From Byssochlamys sp. IMV 00236 (lineage: Eukaryota; Ascomycota; Eurotiomycetes; Eurotiales; Thermoascaceae): a stretch of DNA of 64,000 bases. Made by a program: the position numbers and the translations under genes. The notes under the pieces were generated by a model, which was not told where the DNA came from, searched no databases, and saw nothing but the letters and a program-made list of their open reading frames with translations. How positions within the stretch are numbered: the first letter of the stretch is position 1; each line of letters opens with the position of its first letter. This document shows, one piece after another, positions 45,103 through 56,940 of the stretch. The stretch covers positions 62,001 to 126,000 of the forward strand of contig MSJH02000598.1 in the NCBI GenBank assembly GCA_001931875.2, given 5' to 3'.

Positions 45103-48100
45103 TCACGAGTCGAACTCGACGACTTTGCTCACTACGCTTTCGTTTGTAGTGGGGGTTTTCGATGAGCTGCTGGTAGGCGGGCTTGGATCATGTCCTTCGG
45201 GTAGAGATGATGAGGCCTGTCCTCCCTCTTTTCCATCGAGCATGGATGTGCCTCTGACGCTGATGACTTCTGCGCCCTCGAGGAGATCACGATCCTTTTC
45301 TCTAACGCTGCGACGTTCCGCGTCGCCGAGGTACGCGCCTGCGCCCCAGCTAGGCATGCCACCTACCAGAGCGGCGGAAGCGGATGAGGATCTCGAAGGA
45401 ATACCGGGGTGGCCATCGTCGTCCTCGTCTTCGTCATCATCATCTTCATCGTCACGGCGTAGTGCGTTACGCTCCAAATCACGCTGTGCTTCGTCCATCT
45501 TCTTCTTGACTTCTGCTGCCATGCGCATTCCGTCCGAGACGATGTCGTCCAGGACGCCACGCAGACCCTTTCCGGGAGGCACTATGCCTCCAGAAGGACC
45601 CGCGACGGTTGCACTCGATGCAGCAGTGAGCCCTGAGGTCTTCGTACCAATGTTACTGAAGGTGGTCAGGTTGGAAGAGAGCGAACCCGACGTTGACAGT
45701 GAGGCTGGGTTGGGGTTATTGGAAAGGTGGAATGACTGAGGAAAGAAGGATTCGAAAAATTGTTCAAGGAGCTCATCAGCGAGAATCACCATGCGGAAAG
45801 TCGGGAGCGTGATGTGTAGGGGGTTGTTCGGATCGAGGGCAGGGTTGGCAGATTCCGACACTTCTCGGGAGGATTTCTCTGTTTCGATCGGCTTTTGTGT
45901 TGAGCCATCCGTTTCGGCTGCACTTGGTTTTTCGTTGAGCTCGAGCAAGTCTTCCTCGTCCTCATCATCGTCCCCAATAGCGAATGAATCCAGCTTAGCT
46001 GTAGCCTCGTCCGCAGCATCACTGGGGTTCTGCTGGTTCTGCGGGTGACTCGGATCGGCGTACTCAAAGCAGCGGCGGATAAACGAGCTGATGCTCCCTA
46101 AGAACCTCTCGTCTGTACTGAGCTTGACTTTGGTAGGATCATTAAGATCTTCAAGCGACTGACTAGGGGTGACTGTGCCCTCAAAGCCTCGTCGCGATAG
46201 GAAAAGCAGAGCCTCAGACATTCGGAGAATGCCTTCTCTGTCGACTTGACCGTTGCCCTGGTCATCATAGAGATCGAAAAAGTAGTTGATGGTGTTCATA
46301 ATATCGCGCGTGCCTTTGATGCGCGCCAACCCATTGACGACGTTCTGCAGGCTCAAACCTTGGGTGTTATCGGTGTCCCATTTGCGGAACAGTCTCTGCA
46401 TAAACTCATGGTCCGCTGGCTGGACATTCGATCCGCGACTGGAAGACTTATAACTCCTTGTACTTGACGAACTGTATCCATTTCCTTCTTTCTCAGAAGT
46501 AGAGCCCTTGCGCGAGCGGTTTGGCGAGTCTGCCACAGCCCATTTCGCCGTAGCTGCTAGGAATTCCCTGAAAGCTTCATAGTCCATGTGCGTAGGACTA
46601 GGACCAAGGCCAACTCGGCCCACTTCAGCATCCACGGGGGGTCCAAGGATGGAGAATCTCCCAACCTTCTTCTTTTCCGTTCGCTTCTTCTCTTCGTCAA
46701 TAAGTTTCTGCCTCTGTTCACGCTCATACAATATCGCATAGAAACGGTCGTAAATGGCGCCGAGATCATCCATGCTGAGGCGTTTACTGTCAGGTCCCAG
46801 GTTGCGGATTGAAGTCCGCTTGGCGAAACTCTCAATATTGTCCAAGACGGCATCCTTGTGTTTGGCCCGTTGCTCAGTTATCGTACTATGGGTGATGCCA
46901 GAAAACTCCTTGAAAGCAACGACCATAAGTTCCTGGAACCGCGTGATGGCTCTCAGTTTCGGGTTCTCTGATCGCGGATGTGCCGACTCGTCCAGTCTGG
47001 AAAAGTACGACTTCAAGACGGAGATGAAGGAGCCATCATCCTGCACGTCCAGAAGCTCTTCCCCGTTGATTCGCAGAATGGCCAGTCCAACCTGGAAAAG
47101 AACCTTGGGGCCCTCAAGGAAGAATACGTCCAGGACACGGAAAGCGAAGACCAGTGGCATGGAGTTGATATACAAAGAAAGGAACCACGGCAGGGAAACG
47201 ACGGAGAGTTGTACGTCGGACTTCACCAGGTGCTCCCATAGAACGGGCATGGTCTTCTCGACAAGCGATTCGAAGACTTTCTGATCAAGCAGTGTGCCAT
47301 ACATAGTCGTCGAGTAATAACCCGGCAGAATACGATCACAGAGCACAGATAGCAGAAAGAAAGCCTGGGGTTCGGACATGTATCTGCTACAATCAGTATA
47401 TCAGAAACGTAAGGGTATCGAGAAGACATACATCAGCAAGGCAGCGACAACAATGTTCATGGCCTGGCAGTAGCCAATTTGCTCATTGGTCCAACTATAA
47501 GCTGTCAACACTCTCCGCAACCGCCCAATTCCTTCTTCACTCTGGAAGCCAGGGTATTCCGGAAGACTTCGATTGAGGTCCTTTTCGATCTCATCGATAG
47601 CAAGAGATTCTCGACCGGAAAACTTGGCCAAAGTATCTTCGTACAGCTTGGGAGATCCCAAACGGACGTAGATAGAGCCCGAAGTAAGTTCCCAGATCTC
47701 TCCACGGAGGCGGTTAGGAAGTCCAACCCTGATAAGCTTGTGGAAGGTCGGTTGCCGAATGAGCGTAACATTGCGGCCGTTTTCTACAGAGTCAGATCTT
47801 AATTAGTACCACGGCAATAGTTTGTGAGCTATTGCGTGCACGCACCTCTGAAATATTCTCCCCAGAGTCTCATCTTGCTGCGGTCCCTGAGCTTGCGAGC
47901 GTCCCCAGGATACCGGAAAACCATACCCAGCCCGGCATCAGGGGGTTGCCGAGCCGGTGCATCTCCCTCCTGTCCCTTATTCTTGCTTCCAGAGAGTAAA
48001 TATTCCGAGTAACAGTCGCCACATACGGTCCTCAAGTTATCAATATCCCTCATTCCTTCTCGCAACCCTTTCTTGAGACCGTCACAGAACCGCTCGCAGG

Positions 48101-48662
48101 CCTGCCTGCTCCCGACTAGTTGGACGGTGAACCGTTGCGGCACAAACGAGGGATCATTTGCCGTCTCTGATGCAGGTTTCGTCAGGGCACCGTTCCATGT
48201 CGTCAACGCCAGGGAGAAGACATGACTGAGACTGTTGAGCCGCTCGACACGGCGAATGGCACAGAGCGGGAGAGTAAATCCATTACCCGACGGACCTGTC
48301 CCATGTGTCTGGCCGGTGAAACTCGTTGAAGCACTCAAGCTAGCCGATGGGAGGAAGCTAGTTGGTTGTGTTGAAAAGCATAGATACCGCTCACTCAGGT
48401 GGAGTCGTCCCGTGTACCGGTTGCCCTCTTTATGACGGTCCGCTGATCCACCGGCCGAAGACGAAGTATGCGGGACTGGGAGAATTAATTCGGCCGTGAT
48501 CTCCTGTAATGGGTTCTGCGAGTCTGGGAGACAGAATTGCTGGCGGAAAAGGGACGCCTTGGACGGACCGCGGTCCGATGATGTTATCGCCGGAAGGTTG
48601 AAGTTGGCCGGATCGATAAGGGACTGCGCCTTTTGGACAAAGGATGAAAACTGGAACATCAT
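45103..48662 (-). CDS. GRAM-TBC-EF-hand RabGAP, Gyp2/Mdr1-like
   Basis: Exons 47846-48662, 47432-47783 and 45103-47383 (introns of 62 and 48 nt) join to 1149 residues. A GRAM-like region (about 70-230) precedes the TBC domain (about 285-500). The TBC arginine finger is in [11 protein letters not shown] (about Arg344) and the glutamine finger in GYCQAMNIV (about Gln379), so GAP activity is expected. An EF-hand pair follows ([13 protein letters not shown] and [17 protein letters not shown]). The C-terminal 350 residues are acidic and low-complexity ([14 protein letters not shown], later [13 protein letters not shown]). This order matches yeast Gyp2/Mdr1 and animal TBC1D8/9 proteins, which switch off Rab GTPases such as Ypt6 in endosome-to-Golgi traffic. 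Confidence 0.9.
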
Positions 48663-49374
48663 TCAAGGGTCTAGAGGATAGCTGCAAGGTGAGAATGATG
48701 TCCCGTAAAGTGATATCGGGCCCTCCGCGACTGCGCAGAGACAAGGGGTAAGCGCCGGAGTCTGGAGCTCGGGTGGTTCAAAGACGGGCGAGGTATCAAC
48801 ACGCCCACGACTGGCAGTATAGGGGACTCCAATGCTCGACAGTCATTGTAGGGGACGGGGAAATAGATATTCAACGGATCGCTCGCTTCATTACGAGCCA
48901 AAGCAGCCCACGAAGGACAGAAGCAAGCTGCGAGGGGATGGACGTCGAACTACGTTGTATAATATCCGACGCGAGCAGCGGATCTCCAGAGGGGAGGCTG
49001 CGGTCACGTGGGGTCTTATCTGACCTGACGAAGCCCACGATGATCGACAGAGTAATACACTACTACGCTGCATAATAATACGGAGACACGGATTTGGATA
49101 TTGTACAGAAAATTGGTAGTTTTACGCCTAACTACGACAGGAAAAGAAATGAAGAGATGAAGAGATAAAGAAATGAAAATGAAAAAAAAAGAGACACTAA
49201 AGGAAAGAAGGCGTCGTGCCCACATCAAAAGTCACAGTAAGGGTTGCCATAAAACCGTTCCATCCAATTTCCCACCGAAATGCATATCATTCTACCATAT
49301 CCACAGTATTGGTTGACCAGTAACCATTGTGGGTGGACGGAACCCCAGTTCTTCCTTTTTTACGTGCCAGATGT
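48663..49374. other. RabGAP promoter region / 3' end of membrane-protein gene
   Basis: About 0.7 kb with no supported gene. The left part is the upstream region of the RabGAP gene. Confidence 0.45.
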
Positions 49375-50568
49375 CTACTGCTTTTCAGCAGGGAGCACAA
49401 TAGCCCCGTGTTTCTCGTCGTCATACTCTGGAGGAAAATCATCCGCGGGCTCAGCAATAAGAGCCTCCTTCTCCATATCGTTGCCCTCCTCCACTGCAGA
49501 CACGGACCTGTCCGTGGTAGAGCGGCGGTAGCGGAGCCACAGGAAGACAACGACCTGACCGACCAGCATGCCGAGTGCGCTAGCCACCAGACCTGCAAGA
49601 ACACCCAGGACAGCAGGGACAAGAATGAAGCGGAATACGCGAGAGAAAGTGCGTTCCCAACCGCTACGGTGCATGTGGTGGAAGTGATGGCGACCACCAT
49701 GGCCAGGACGACGGTGAGGCGGGCCGCCGTGACGGGAGAACGGAGGCTCCTCGTCGAAGAATGGACGAGGGGGGCGGGAAGCTTCCATCGGGAAACGAGG
49801 ACCGCCGTGGCAGCCCTTGGAGCCCATCAGCCTGGCTTTGGCTCTCATCATGCGGGCCTTTGCTGATTCCACCAGGGCGCGGACGCGAGAGAAGAGCAAC
49901 GTCTGCAGACACTTGGGCTTACCACGGCATTGTCTCCAGGAAACAATGTCCGTCTTCGTTGCCTCAACGTCGGTCTTCGCAATGTAGAGTGCTCCAGATT
50001 CATCCTTGATGAGCGCGATAATCACCGTGTTCAGCGGCACGGGATGGCCAGCAAGGTCAAGGACAGTGAAGCGAAGGGAAAGCAGCTCGGGGCCTGGCTC
50101 GTCCATGGGGGCCACCAGGGGCTCGACTTCAAGGGCGAATCCCAGAGGAATGGGATCGCTCTCTCGGCCATCAGCGATGTTTCGCTGGACTGCATCAATG
50201 CTCAAGGGAGGCGGGGGTGGCGGGAAGACCTGGTTGCCGTTGATCACAAGAGTGTCTTCATTTTCGATGGAGATGTTGAGGTCCTATATCCCACTGTCAG
50301 CATACAGTCTCCTGCCTATACTATCTCCTGCCTGGCGCCCGGGTTAACTCACCAGAGCCGTATCCAATCCCTCCGTCCAAGACACCTTTCCATCAGCATC
50401 ACTCTCAGGAAATGGGCACTCAGTGCACTTGAGAGACACCTGTGCCAAACCGTGCGGGTTGACTGCCTTGGGAAACGGCGCAGAGACGGTGTCGAACTCG
50501 GGCACCACCAGGAAGGCGGCAGCACGGAGGGACAGGGCGCCTGCGGCGAGAAGCGAGGCGATAATCAT
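49375..50568 (-). CDS. Type I membrane protein of unknown function
   Basis: Exons 50353-50568 and 49375-50283 (intron of 69 nt) join to 374 residues. The ATG at 50568 starts a signal peptide (IIASLLAAGALSLRAAAFLV). A luminal or extracellular domain follows, with conserved-looking cysteines (LKCTECPFPESDADG) and a proline run (PPPPPP). A His/Arg/Gly-rich juxtamembrane stretch leads to one membrane segment (about 275-305; VLGVLAGLVASALGMLVGQV). The short cytosolic tail is acidic. I associate this layout with an uncharacterised Pezizomycotina family (possibly DUF7728), with low certainty. Function is not known. Confidence 0.75.
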
Positions 50569-51478
50569 GGTGTTGAACTGCTTAGATCGGGAGCGACATA
50601 TGCCGTACCAAAGATCACAGGACAACAGTCAAGATAGAGAAACAGCGAGATGAGAGTTGATGAACGAGGGATAAGCGCAGATGAAACAGGTTGATGATTG
50701 ATTGATTGATCTCTTCTAGGCTGAACGATAAAGATGGAAGGCGGACGGAGGCGGAGTCGGGTGACGCAGCCGCTAAGCTGTATATGGTTAGTGTGGCGGT
50801 AGTGGACACCTCAGGCGGGAAGTATATAAATATCCTCGCATTCAGGCATCCACGCTGGCTCTATCTATGTATGGGAAGGTAATAAAAATACTCGAGAGTA
50901 TGAGCCATTAAACCAGGCCAACCATCGCTGTTCGCTTCCTTCTCCATCAGACGCTAGCTAGGCTTTAGACTATTTCCCGGCCATGGGGATTACGCAAGCC
51001 CAGTACAACCTTCGCGCTGGAGATGCGGAGGACGTATGGCTGCCCGCGAATCAAACCCATAGGCGCGTAGCAAAAAGGAGAGATATGTACATACAGAGAC
51101 CCTGTTACTGGTCGCCGGGGACACAAGTCATGACGACTGTCCGCACAGACGAAAGGGGATAAAGAAACAGACAGAAGAAGATTATTGTTAACTTGTTAAC
51201 AAAGAACAGACCTCAAACGCCCCAGCGCCGATCTCCCGCAAAGCAAAACAGCAAACACAGACAGTCCCAGCCAGGTCGTCGTATACTTAATGACCGGGGG
51301 ACGTGCCGTTCGACGTGACCAGACAAGATCAGTCGAGGAAGCGTATTGTTGTATTAGGATTTGTACCATAAGTGTATGTAACTACTCCGGAGTCCGTAGA
51401 GTAGTTCGCAGAGGCCATCTCACCACGGCATGCGAGCGTATATTGAATGATGCTTTCCCCCACACTCTCCAAGCCCAT
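50569..51478. other. Intergenic region
   Basis: About 0.9 kb holding the promoter of the membrane-protein gene and the 3' region of the coiled-coil gene. Nothing else is supported. Confidence 0.45.
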
Positions 51479-53839
51479 CTAGAAAAAAGTATGCTCGGGG
51501 GCGAACGTCCACAGCGGCTGCGGAGTGACATTCCGTCGACGTGCGATAACCGCCCGGCGGGCCACGTCGTTAGCTTCGAACCACAAACGGCAGTCCTGGG
51601 CCTCAACCTCGAGGTTGGCGATCCAGAGGACGAGGAAGAGAAGGAGGGCCAAGAAGATCCACCACTGCCGATTCCATCGCCGGTCCCTGCAGCCGTCGAG
51701 CTCGGACACTTGCTGGCGTTTCTCGCCAGAAAGCTTGTCTGTATCCGTTTGAGCTTGGCGGTTTTGGCGCGAGGATCGGTCGACTTTCTTGACAGCAGGG
51801 ATCGGTTGGCGGCCTGGCAATTGTCCCTGCTGGGGAGCAGCAGGACGCTCCTTGTTTCCCTTGAGCAACGGGGCCGGTGTCAAGAACCGAAGACGCCCGT
51901 TTCTCGCACCCAGGCCGGTCTGCAGTCTGATGCGATTGCTCGCCGACTGGACCAACTCGGAGACGATTATGTGACGCTTAACGCGGATCTCCGGCGGCTC
52001 TGGGTGCTCCTCGCTCTGGCATGCGCAAGACTCCACGGAATACTGAGTCATGGTACCGGCCGAAATCACTGGACGTTCCTGGGTTTGAGTGGCAGCAGTA
52101 GCGACGGAACGCGCTGGCGTCTGCGTGCCACTTGAGGTCGTGGAAGCCCCCAATGTCTGGGTCTGGCTGGAAGTCATAACACTTCCCGCCGTCTGAACTC
52201 CAGTGCAGTTCATCGAGGGTCTCTCCGTTTGGCAAGCGACCTCTTGATACGTCGCGACAGTGATTTCGGGGACAGAACTGCCTGAGGGACTGTCGGCAGG
52301 CGCGAACACTCCGAGACCTGGGTTGCTGCCAGCAGCATTGGCCCAAGGCGTCTCTGGTGCGGCCTGGTGGATTGGCGGCAGGCAGTTCTGTGCGGTCGAT
52401 ATCCCAGACTCGGAGTCTGGCCCTTCGTTGGATACTACCTCTGGCTCCGTGTATGGCTGTTGTTGCGGGACTTGGCTATCACACGCAACATAACCAGGTT
52501 CAAACCGGGTCACTGGGAGAGCGCTCAACACGATGGCGTCTTCGAAGACTGCCCTGACCAGGCCCCGGCGCTTGGTCGCATCCATAGTGATGCGAACCAA
52601 ATCGCGCGGGTTCTTCGAGCGCTGCGGAACGAGTTGACGTTTCGTCACTCTCCCATGCCCTCCTCTCTGGCAAAGCCAGGAGATTGCCTGTAGTCCCTCA
52701 TAAAGAGGGGCAGGTCTCTCCGAGAGTGGCTGAACCGACGGAGTCGGTAGGCTTTCCAACGCATCTGCCATCGTTGAGTCGTCGTACAAGTCCATGGAGT
52801 CGGGGAGGGGAATTGGCCCCTGGGCTGAGATGCCCATGGCTTCCCCGTCTCCAGCTTGCGGGATAGGGGTTGTGAGGACGTCAAAGTCAGTCCCCACGCA
52901 CTTATCAGCGTACTCCTTCCCTTGGACAGGTTCTGTACCGACGGACTTGTCTTGATAGACCTTCCCTGGGGCACTCTCCGTTCCGATGCACTTGTCTCTA
53001 TACTCCTTCGGCGGCACACAAATCTGCCTCTCCAGGTCCGGCTTACCAGGAAAAGCCGGCCGAGGCAGCGAACTGACCTCGACCGCTTGCCCATGCGGCA
53101 CCTGCTGTTGGCTGCAAGAGGGAGAAGGAGTATAGATTGGCGAACGGGAAGAGGAGGGAAGCGAACCACCAAAGACCTTGGCTGCGGATGGCGAGATAGC
53201 GGACGCCGTTGTGGGCGTACCAGCGGCCGGCAGCACAGTTGCAGAGAGAGATTTGTACAGCAGACCCGTTGTCTGCTGCGTGCTCTGCGCTTGATACTGT
53301 TGCCGCCATGGCTGGTACTTAGGAGGCTGGTATGAGGTCGACGGCGCGAAAGTGGGTGGTTGATAGGTCGGGGGCTCGTCGTCGTCTGCATCCGATACCT
53401 CACTTTCGCTGCTATCTTCCTCACCCGTGGCCTCCTTTGCGGCAGACTTTGCGGCCTCGATTGCCAGAGCTCTCTGTCGTTGCTCTTCTGCCCGAGCCAT
53501 TTCGATGGACTCGGCGTTGGCCGCATCTCTGCGAGCTTTTTCGAGCTCCACAGTGGTGTTTGCCGCTATGGCCTGCGTTTCTGCAACGTCGGCCATATGG
53601 ATGGCTCTGGAGAGGCGCCTCTTGAGCTCTTCGACTTGCTCTCGAAGAGACAATTTGAGGAGGCTCTCCTCTCCTTGTTCGGCCCATCCTCGCCGCTCTT
53701 CGCGGTAGAGGGCGATTTCTTGGTCGAAAGACCTCACCAGGTGATGTTGTTCCTGGATCTTTTGGTTTAAAGTCTCGATCTGTTCGTCCTTGTTCTCGAC
53801 CTCCTTGAGGAGGCTTCTGATTCGCTTCGTGCTCTCCAT
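51479..53839 (-). CDS. Coiled-coil, tail-anchored protein with a TQT-motif array
   Basis: A single exon of 786 residues. Residues 1-140 form a coiled coil rich in Glu, Lys and Ala. A Pro/Ser/Gln-rich disordered region follows. At about 276-320 there are three 17-residue repeats of the form KxYxDKxVGTE. At about 533-610 several motifs ending QT or TQT recur every 12-14 residues: VACQTE, TGVQTA, SSQTQT, SSGTQT, AATQTQ and AGTMTQ. These resemble dynein light chain LC8 (DYNLL) binding sites, which often occur in tandem in disordered scaffolds. A single hydrophobic segment (about 713-733, WWIFLALLLFLVLWIANL) near the C-terminus leaves a short basic tail, suggesting a membrane anchor. I recognise no named family. 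A membrane-tethered LC8 or motor scaffold is an inference. Confidence 0.75.
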   Translation of the reverse strand: MESTKRIRSLLKEVENKDEQIETLNQKIQEQHHLVRSFDQEIALYREERRGWAEQGEESLLKLSLREQVEELKRRLSRAIHMADVAETQAIAANTTVELEKARRDAANAESIEMARAEEQRQRALAIEAAKSAAKEATGEEDSSESEVSDADDDEPPTYQPPTFAPSTSYQPPKYQPWRQQYQAQSTQQTTGLLYKSLSATVLPAAGTPTTASAISPSAAKVFGGSLPSSSRSPIYTPSPSCSQQQVPHGQAVEVSSLPRPAFPGKPDLERQICVPPKEYRDKCIGTESAPGKVYQDKSVGTEPVQGKEYADKCVGTDFDVLTTPIPQAGDGEAMGISAQGPIPLPDSMDLYDDSTMADALESLPTPSVQPLSERPAPLYEGLQAISWLCQRGGHGRVTKRQLVPQRSKNPRDLVRITMDATKRRGLVRAVFEDAIVLSALPVTRFEPGYVACDSQVPQQQPYTEPEVVSNEGPDSESGISTAQNCLPPIHQAAPETPWANAAGSNPGLGVFAPADSPSGSSVPEITVATYQEVACQTERPSMNCTGVQTAGSVMTSSQTQTLGASTTSSGTQTPARSVATAATQTQERPVISAGTMTQYSVESCACQSEEHPEPPEIRVKRHIIVSELVQSASNRIRLQTGLGARNGRLRFLTPAPLLKGNKERPAAPQQGQLPGRQPIPAVKKVDRSSRQNRQAQTDTDKLSGEKRQQVSELDGCRDRRWNRQWWIFLALLLFLVLWIANLEVEAQDCRLWFEANDVARRAVIARRRNVTPQPLWTFAPEHTFF

Positions 53840-55526
53840 CTAGGTGGTGTTGGTAGTAGTCAGGAGGTATGGTACGGATGAAAAAGAAGTTGCAGTTAGA
53901 CGAGACGCAGTAAGACGAGATGTGGAGGGCAATGAGAAGAGGAGGAGAGAGTCTGTTGTGTGCGTTAAAATAACCAGCTACGAAGGTGTTGTTGTGTTAT
54001 TGATGGTCAAAATCAACAGGCGGCCTCCCCAGGTCAATAACATCCTCGACTTCACTTTCACTACGAGGACGGAGCTCCCTGATCCAGTCGACCTGGATCA
54101 GTCAGACGCCATATAAACACGGTAAGTGGCGGGGTCAAGGTAAGCCATACGTCTCGTAGCCAGGAGCTGCATATACGCCATTGATATTTCCTTTTTGACC
54201 AGTTCAGGTCAAAGGATTTCTATTATGATGTCTTTCAAACCAGAAGGCAACAATGCATAGTAGACTTGATATTTAAAGGCATAGATGAAAGAGGCCCTGT
54301 TTACAGAAAGATAGAGACAAAGAATCGACTACGTCAAGTCAGCTACTAACTATCTCATTGTCATTCTATTCGTCCCTTTATACCTTTGTGTAGATATTCG
54401 AGGGCATAAATTAATATCCTCAACATAGCCACTATAGCAAGGCATATTGCAATAGGCTACTTATATAAATATCTAGACTTTCTATGACCAGACTGAGATC
54501 ATATACAAGACTCTATGACTGACTACTATCTTCTCCCATGAGAAAATGATAATACGAGATACGAGTCAAAGCGCCGTTAACAGTCTACTAATCTTATGCA
54601 TTCCAGAAACTTCAGCACTTCTTCTGCCTACATTATGAATTATTACAGCGTTTCGCTTGACTAGAGTCCAGAATAGAAGTGGGAAGGCTAGATTATGTCT
54701 GAGATGTCGTCTCCGGTGGTTGTATTGAGTGGTAGCGTTATTCTCATCGACGCAGAGTCGACCCCTGCAAACCCAAAAGGCTGCTATCATGGGGGCCTAC
54801 AAATGCCGTACCAGTATATCTATGAGGAACAGACTATCCTTGTTTCAGCTTACAGCTTCCACAGCGCGGTAGCCGCGCTCGTCGTGCGTAGTCTCGCTGA
54901 GCAATTCTCAAGTATCGCACTTAGAAAGGCTTTCAGTAGAAGACATATCACTGTTTTCGTTCTAAGGCGAGGACGACGAGGCCGGCTATAGATAAGTAAG
55001 TATGATAATTCCCATAACCGGATAAGTCCCCGGCATACTGAGTCGGATTAAGTTTGTTTATGTCCTGGAGAGAAATGCAAGGGTGCTTCACTGAATAGAT
55101 AACGCATGCCTACTTATGAAATAGTCGACGCTAGAAAAAAAGGTAACAAATATCCCGTATGTTGACAGCGCAGAATCTAACCGAGACACCGAAAGCTCCC
55201 AGGTCAATGATGACCTCTTGGCAATATACAGATCCACCGGAACATAATCCTCAAGAAAGATCCAAAAAGAGCGAGACAAGGAGACTAGACTACATGAGTA
55301 GACTATATATGAGTAGAGAAGTATGGCGTGTGCAGAAAGAAAAAAAAAAATGCAGTATCTTGGGCCCTGTCAGATGGCTGTAAATACGGAAGTGCCGTTA
55401 ACGCCGTGTAGCCGTGCAGCCTTGTAAAACCACAATATTCCATGCTCCAAATTCGATCCAGTCCCACGAGGCGTTGGCGTGCCTTCGAATATTAGGGACA
55501 GAAGACTTGGATTTGACGTATGGTAA
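53840..55526. other. Intergenic region without supported genes
   Basis: About 1.7 kb, AT-rich in its middle (54220-54560). It includes the promoter of the coiled-coil gene and the 3' UTR of the Atg33 gene. Open frames here are short and show no domain. Confidence 0.5.
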
Positions 55527-56254
55527 TTAGGCACCGTCACCCCATAGTCCAACAATGCCCATGGCAAGAGCAAGGCCTGATAGCCAGGCTCTAGCGCGCT
55601 GCAGCTTGCGCTCCTGCTCCATCTCTTGCTCGACGGTCTCACCATTCACTTCCGATGCGGGCTCAACAACGACCAGGTCATCCTCTTTCTTTGTCGTTGT
55701 CTTCTTCTTTCCTGCAAGAGCTGGCAATCCAAGATCCTCAACGACCATCTGGGCCCAGCCCACGAAGCCTTTGCTACGGTTGAACAGGAAGTCCATTCCG
55801 AAAGAGCCAATGCTGGAGGTGAGGACCATCCATATCAAGTAGGGATGCTTGCGTCGCTTGGAGGAAAGACAATAAGCGAAGAGGATGCAGCCATTGGTCA
55901 AGTTCGAGAGCTGAAGAGCGTGCTTGCGGGTGCGACGCTTAACCTCCCTCAGAGCGCGAGTAGCATCCGGAGCGGTGGGAAGGAGTCTCAAGGAAGGAAT
56001 GGTGATAGAGGCAGTCGAATATGACAGGCCCTGTTTGTCACATCTGTCAGCCACGCTCGAACAATCGATTAATCCAGAGCGTATTCATTCATTGAGAATG
56101 CGCGAGGAGTAGAACCGGCGATGCGGAGAAGATTCCCTGGGAGCAAAACACCGAATCCGGTGGGCAGAGAGGCCAGAAAGCGGCGCGTACATACCGTCAA
56201 GAGTCCCAGAGACACTGTTCCGACGAACTTCGTGACCGTAATCGGGCAGGCCAT
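55527..56254 (-). CDS. ATG33: Autophagy-related protein 33 (Atg33) homologue, mitophagy
   Basis: Exons 56195-56254 and 55527-56030 (intron of 164 nt) join to 187 residues. The N-terminus MACPITVTKFVGTVSLGLLT continues into GLSYSTASITIPSLRLLP, the signature I recall for fungal Atg33. Three or four hydrophobic segments are visible (about 8-25, 72-84, 92-108 and the C-terminal GLALAMGIVGLW). An acidic/lysine-rich loop with KKTTTKKEDD and EQEMEQERK precedes the last one. Yeast Atg33 sits in the outer mitochondrial membrane and promotes mitophagy, mainly in stationary phase. The gene is divergent from the peroxisomal dienoyl-CoA reductase gene. Confidence 0.85.
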
Positions 56255-56940
56255 CTTGCTTGTCGTGCTCTTAACGATCTGCGACACACTGGGCTAGGTA
56301 AAGTAGAAGCGGGTGCAGATGCGCCTATGCCACGCGCGAGCTAAGTATTGACCCGGAAGACCAGGGTAACAATTGCCATGAAGATAAGACAAGACAGTAA
56401 ACTCGATAGCTGTGTCTCCGAACCAGGCAGACCTCAGTTGCACGAGAAGAGTACCAATGCAGGATCACCGCGGGACAAGATGGATGTGACGTCTTCTTTG
56501 TGCGCTGGAAGGAATCATTCGGAGTTGTGGCCAGCGCGCGTTCGGCCAATGATGGACGGTCCGATTGCAACCCTCCGTTGGCTATGATAATCAGATAGTA
56601 ATCAAGACAAGACAATAATCTACACAAATAAGGTATTATTTAGCAATGTTTAGCAGATAATCTTAAATGGTGTAACCGATTGGGGATGTGCCGAAGTAGC
56701 TCAGGCCTTCACTTCATCACAGAAAGAAAAGATGCCGCGGCATCTCGTGAGGGGACGTGAGCTGGAACATGCAAGTATTAAGCTATTATTCCTCCCCAGT
56801 TAGCTTCTACCTTAACTTATCCCATGCTGACTTTCATCATTCAATTTATCCCCCCTGTATGATAGTCTCTATCGCAGTCTCACTACCACTGTGTACCTTG
56901 CCCACCAGCATACATATACGCAACGCAACACAACGCAACC
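56255..56940. promoter_or_regulatory. Bidirectional promoter, ATG33 / SPS19
   Basis: About 690 bp between divergent starts. It must hold both promoters. No specific operator can be assigned by eye. Confidence 0.55.
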
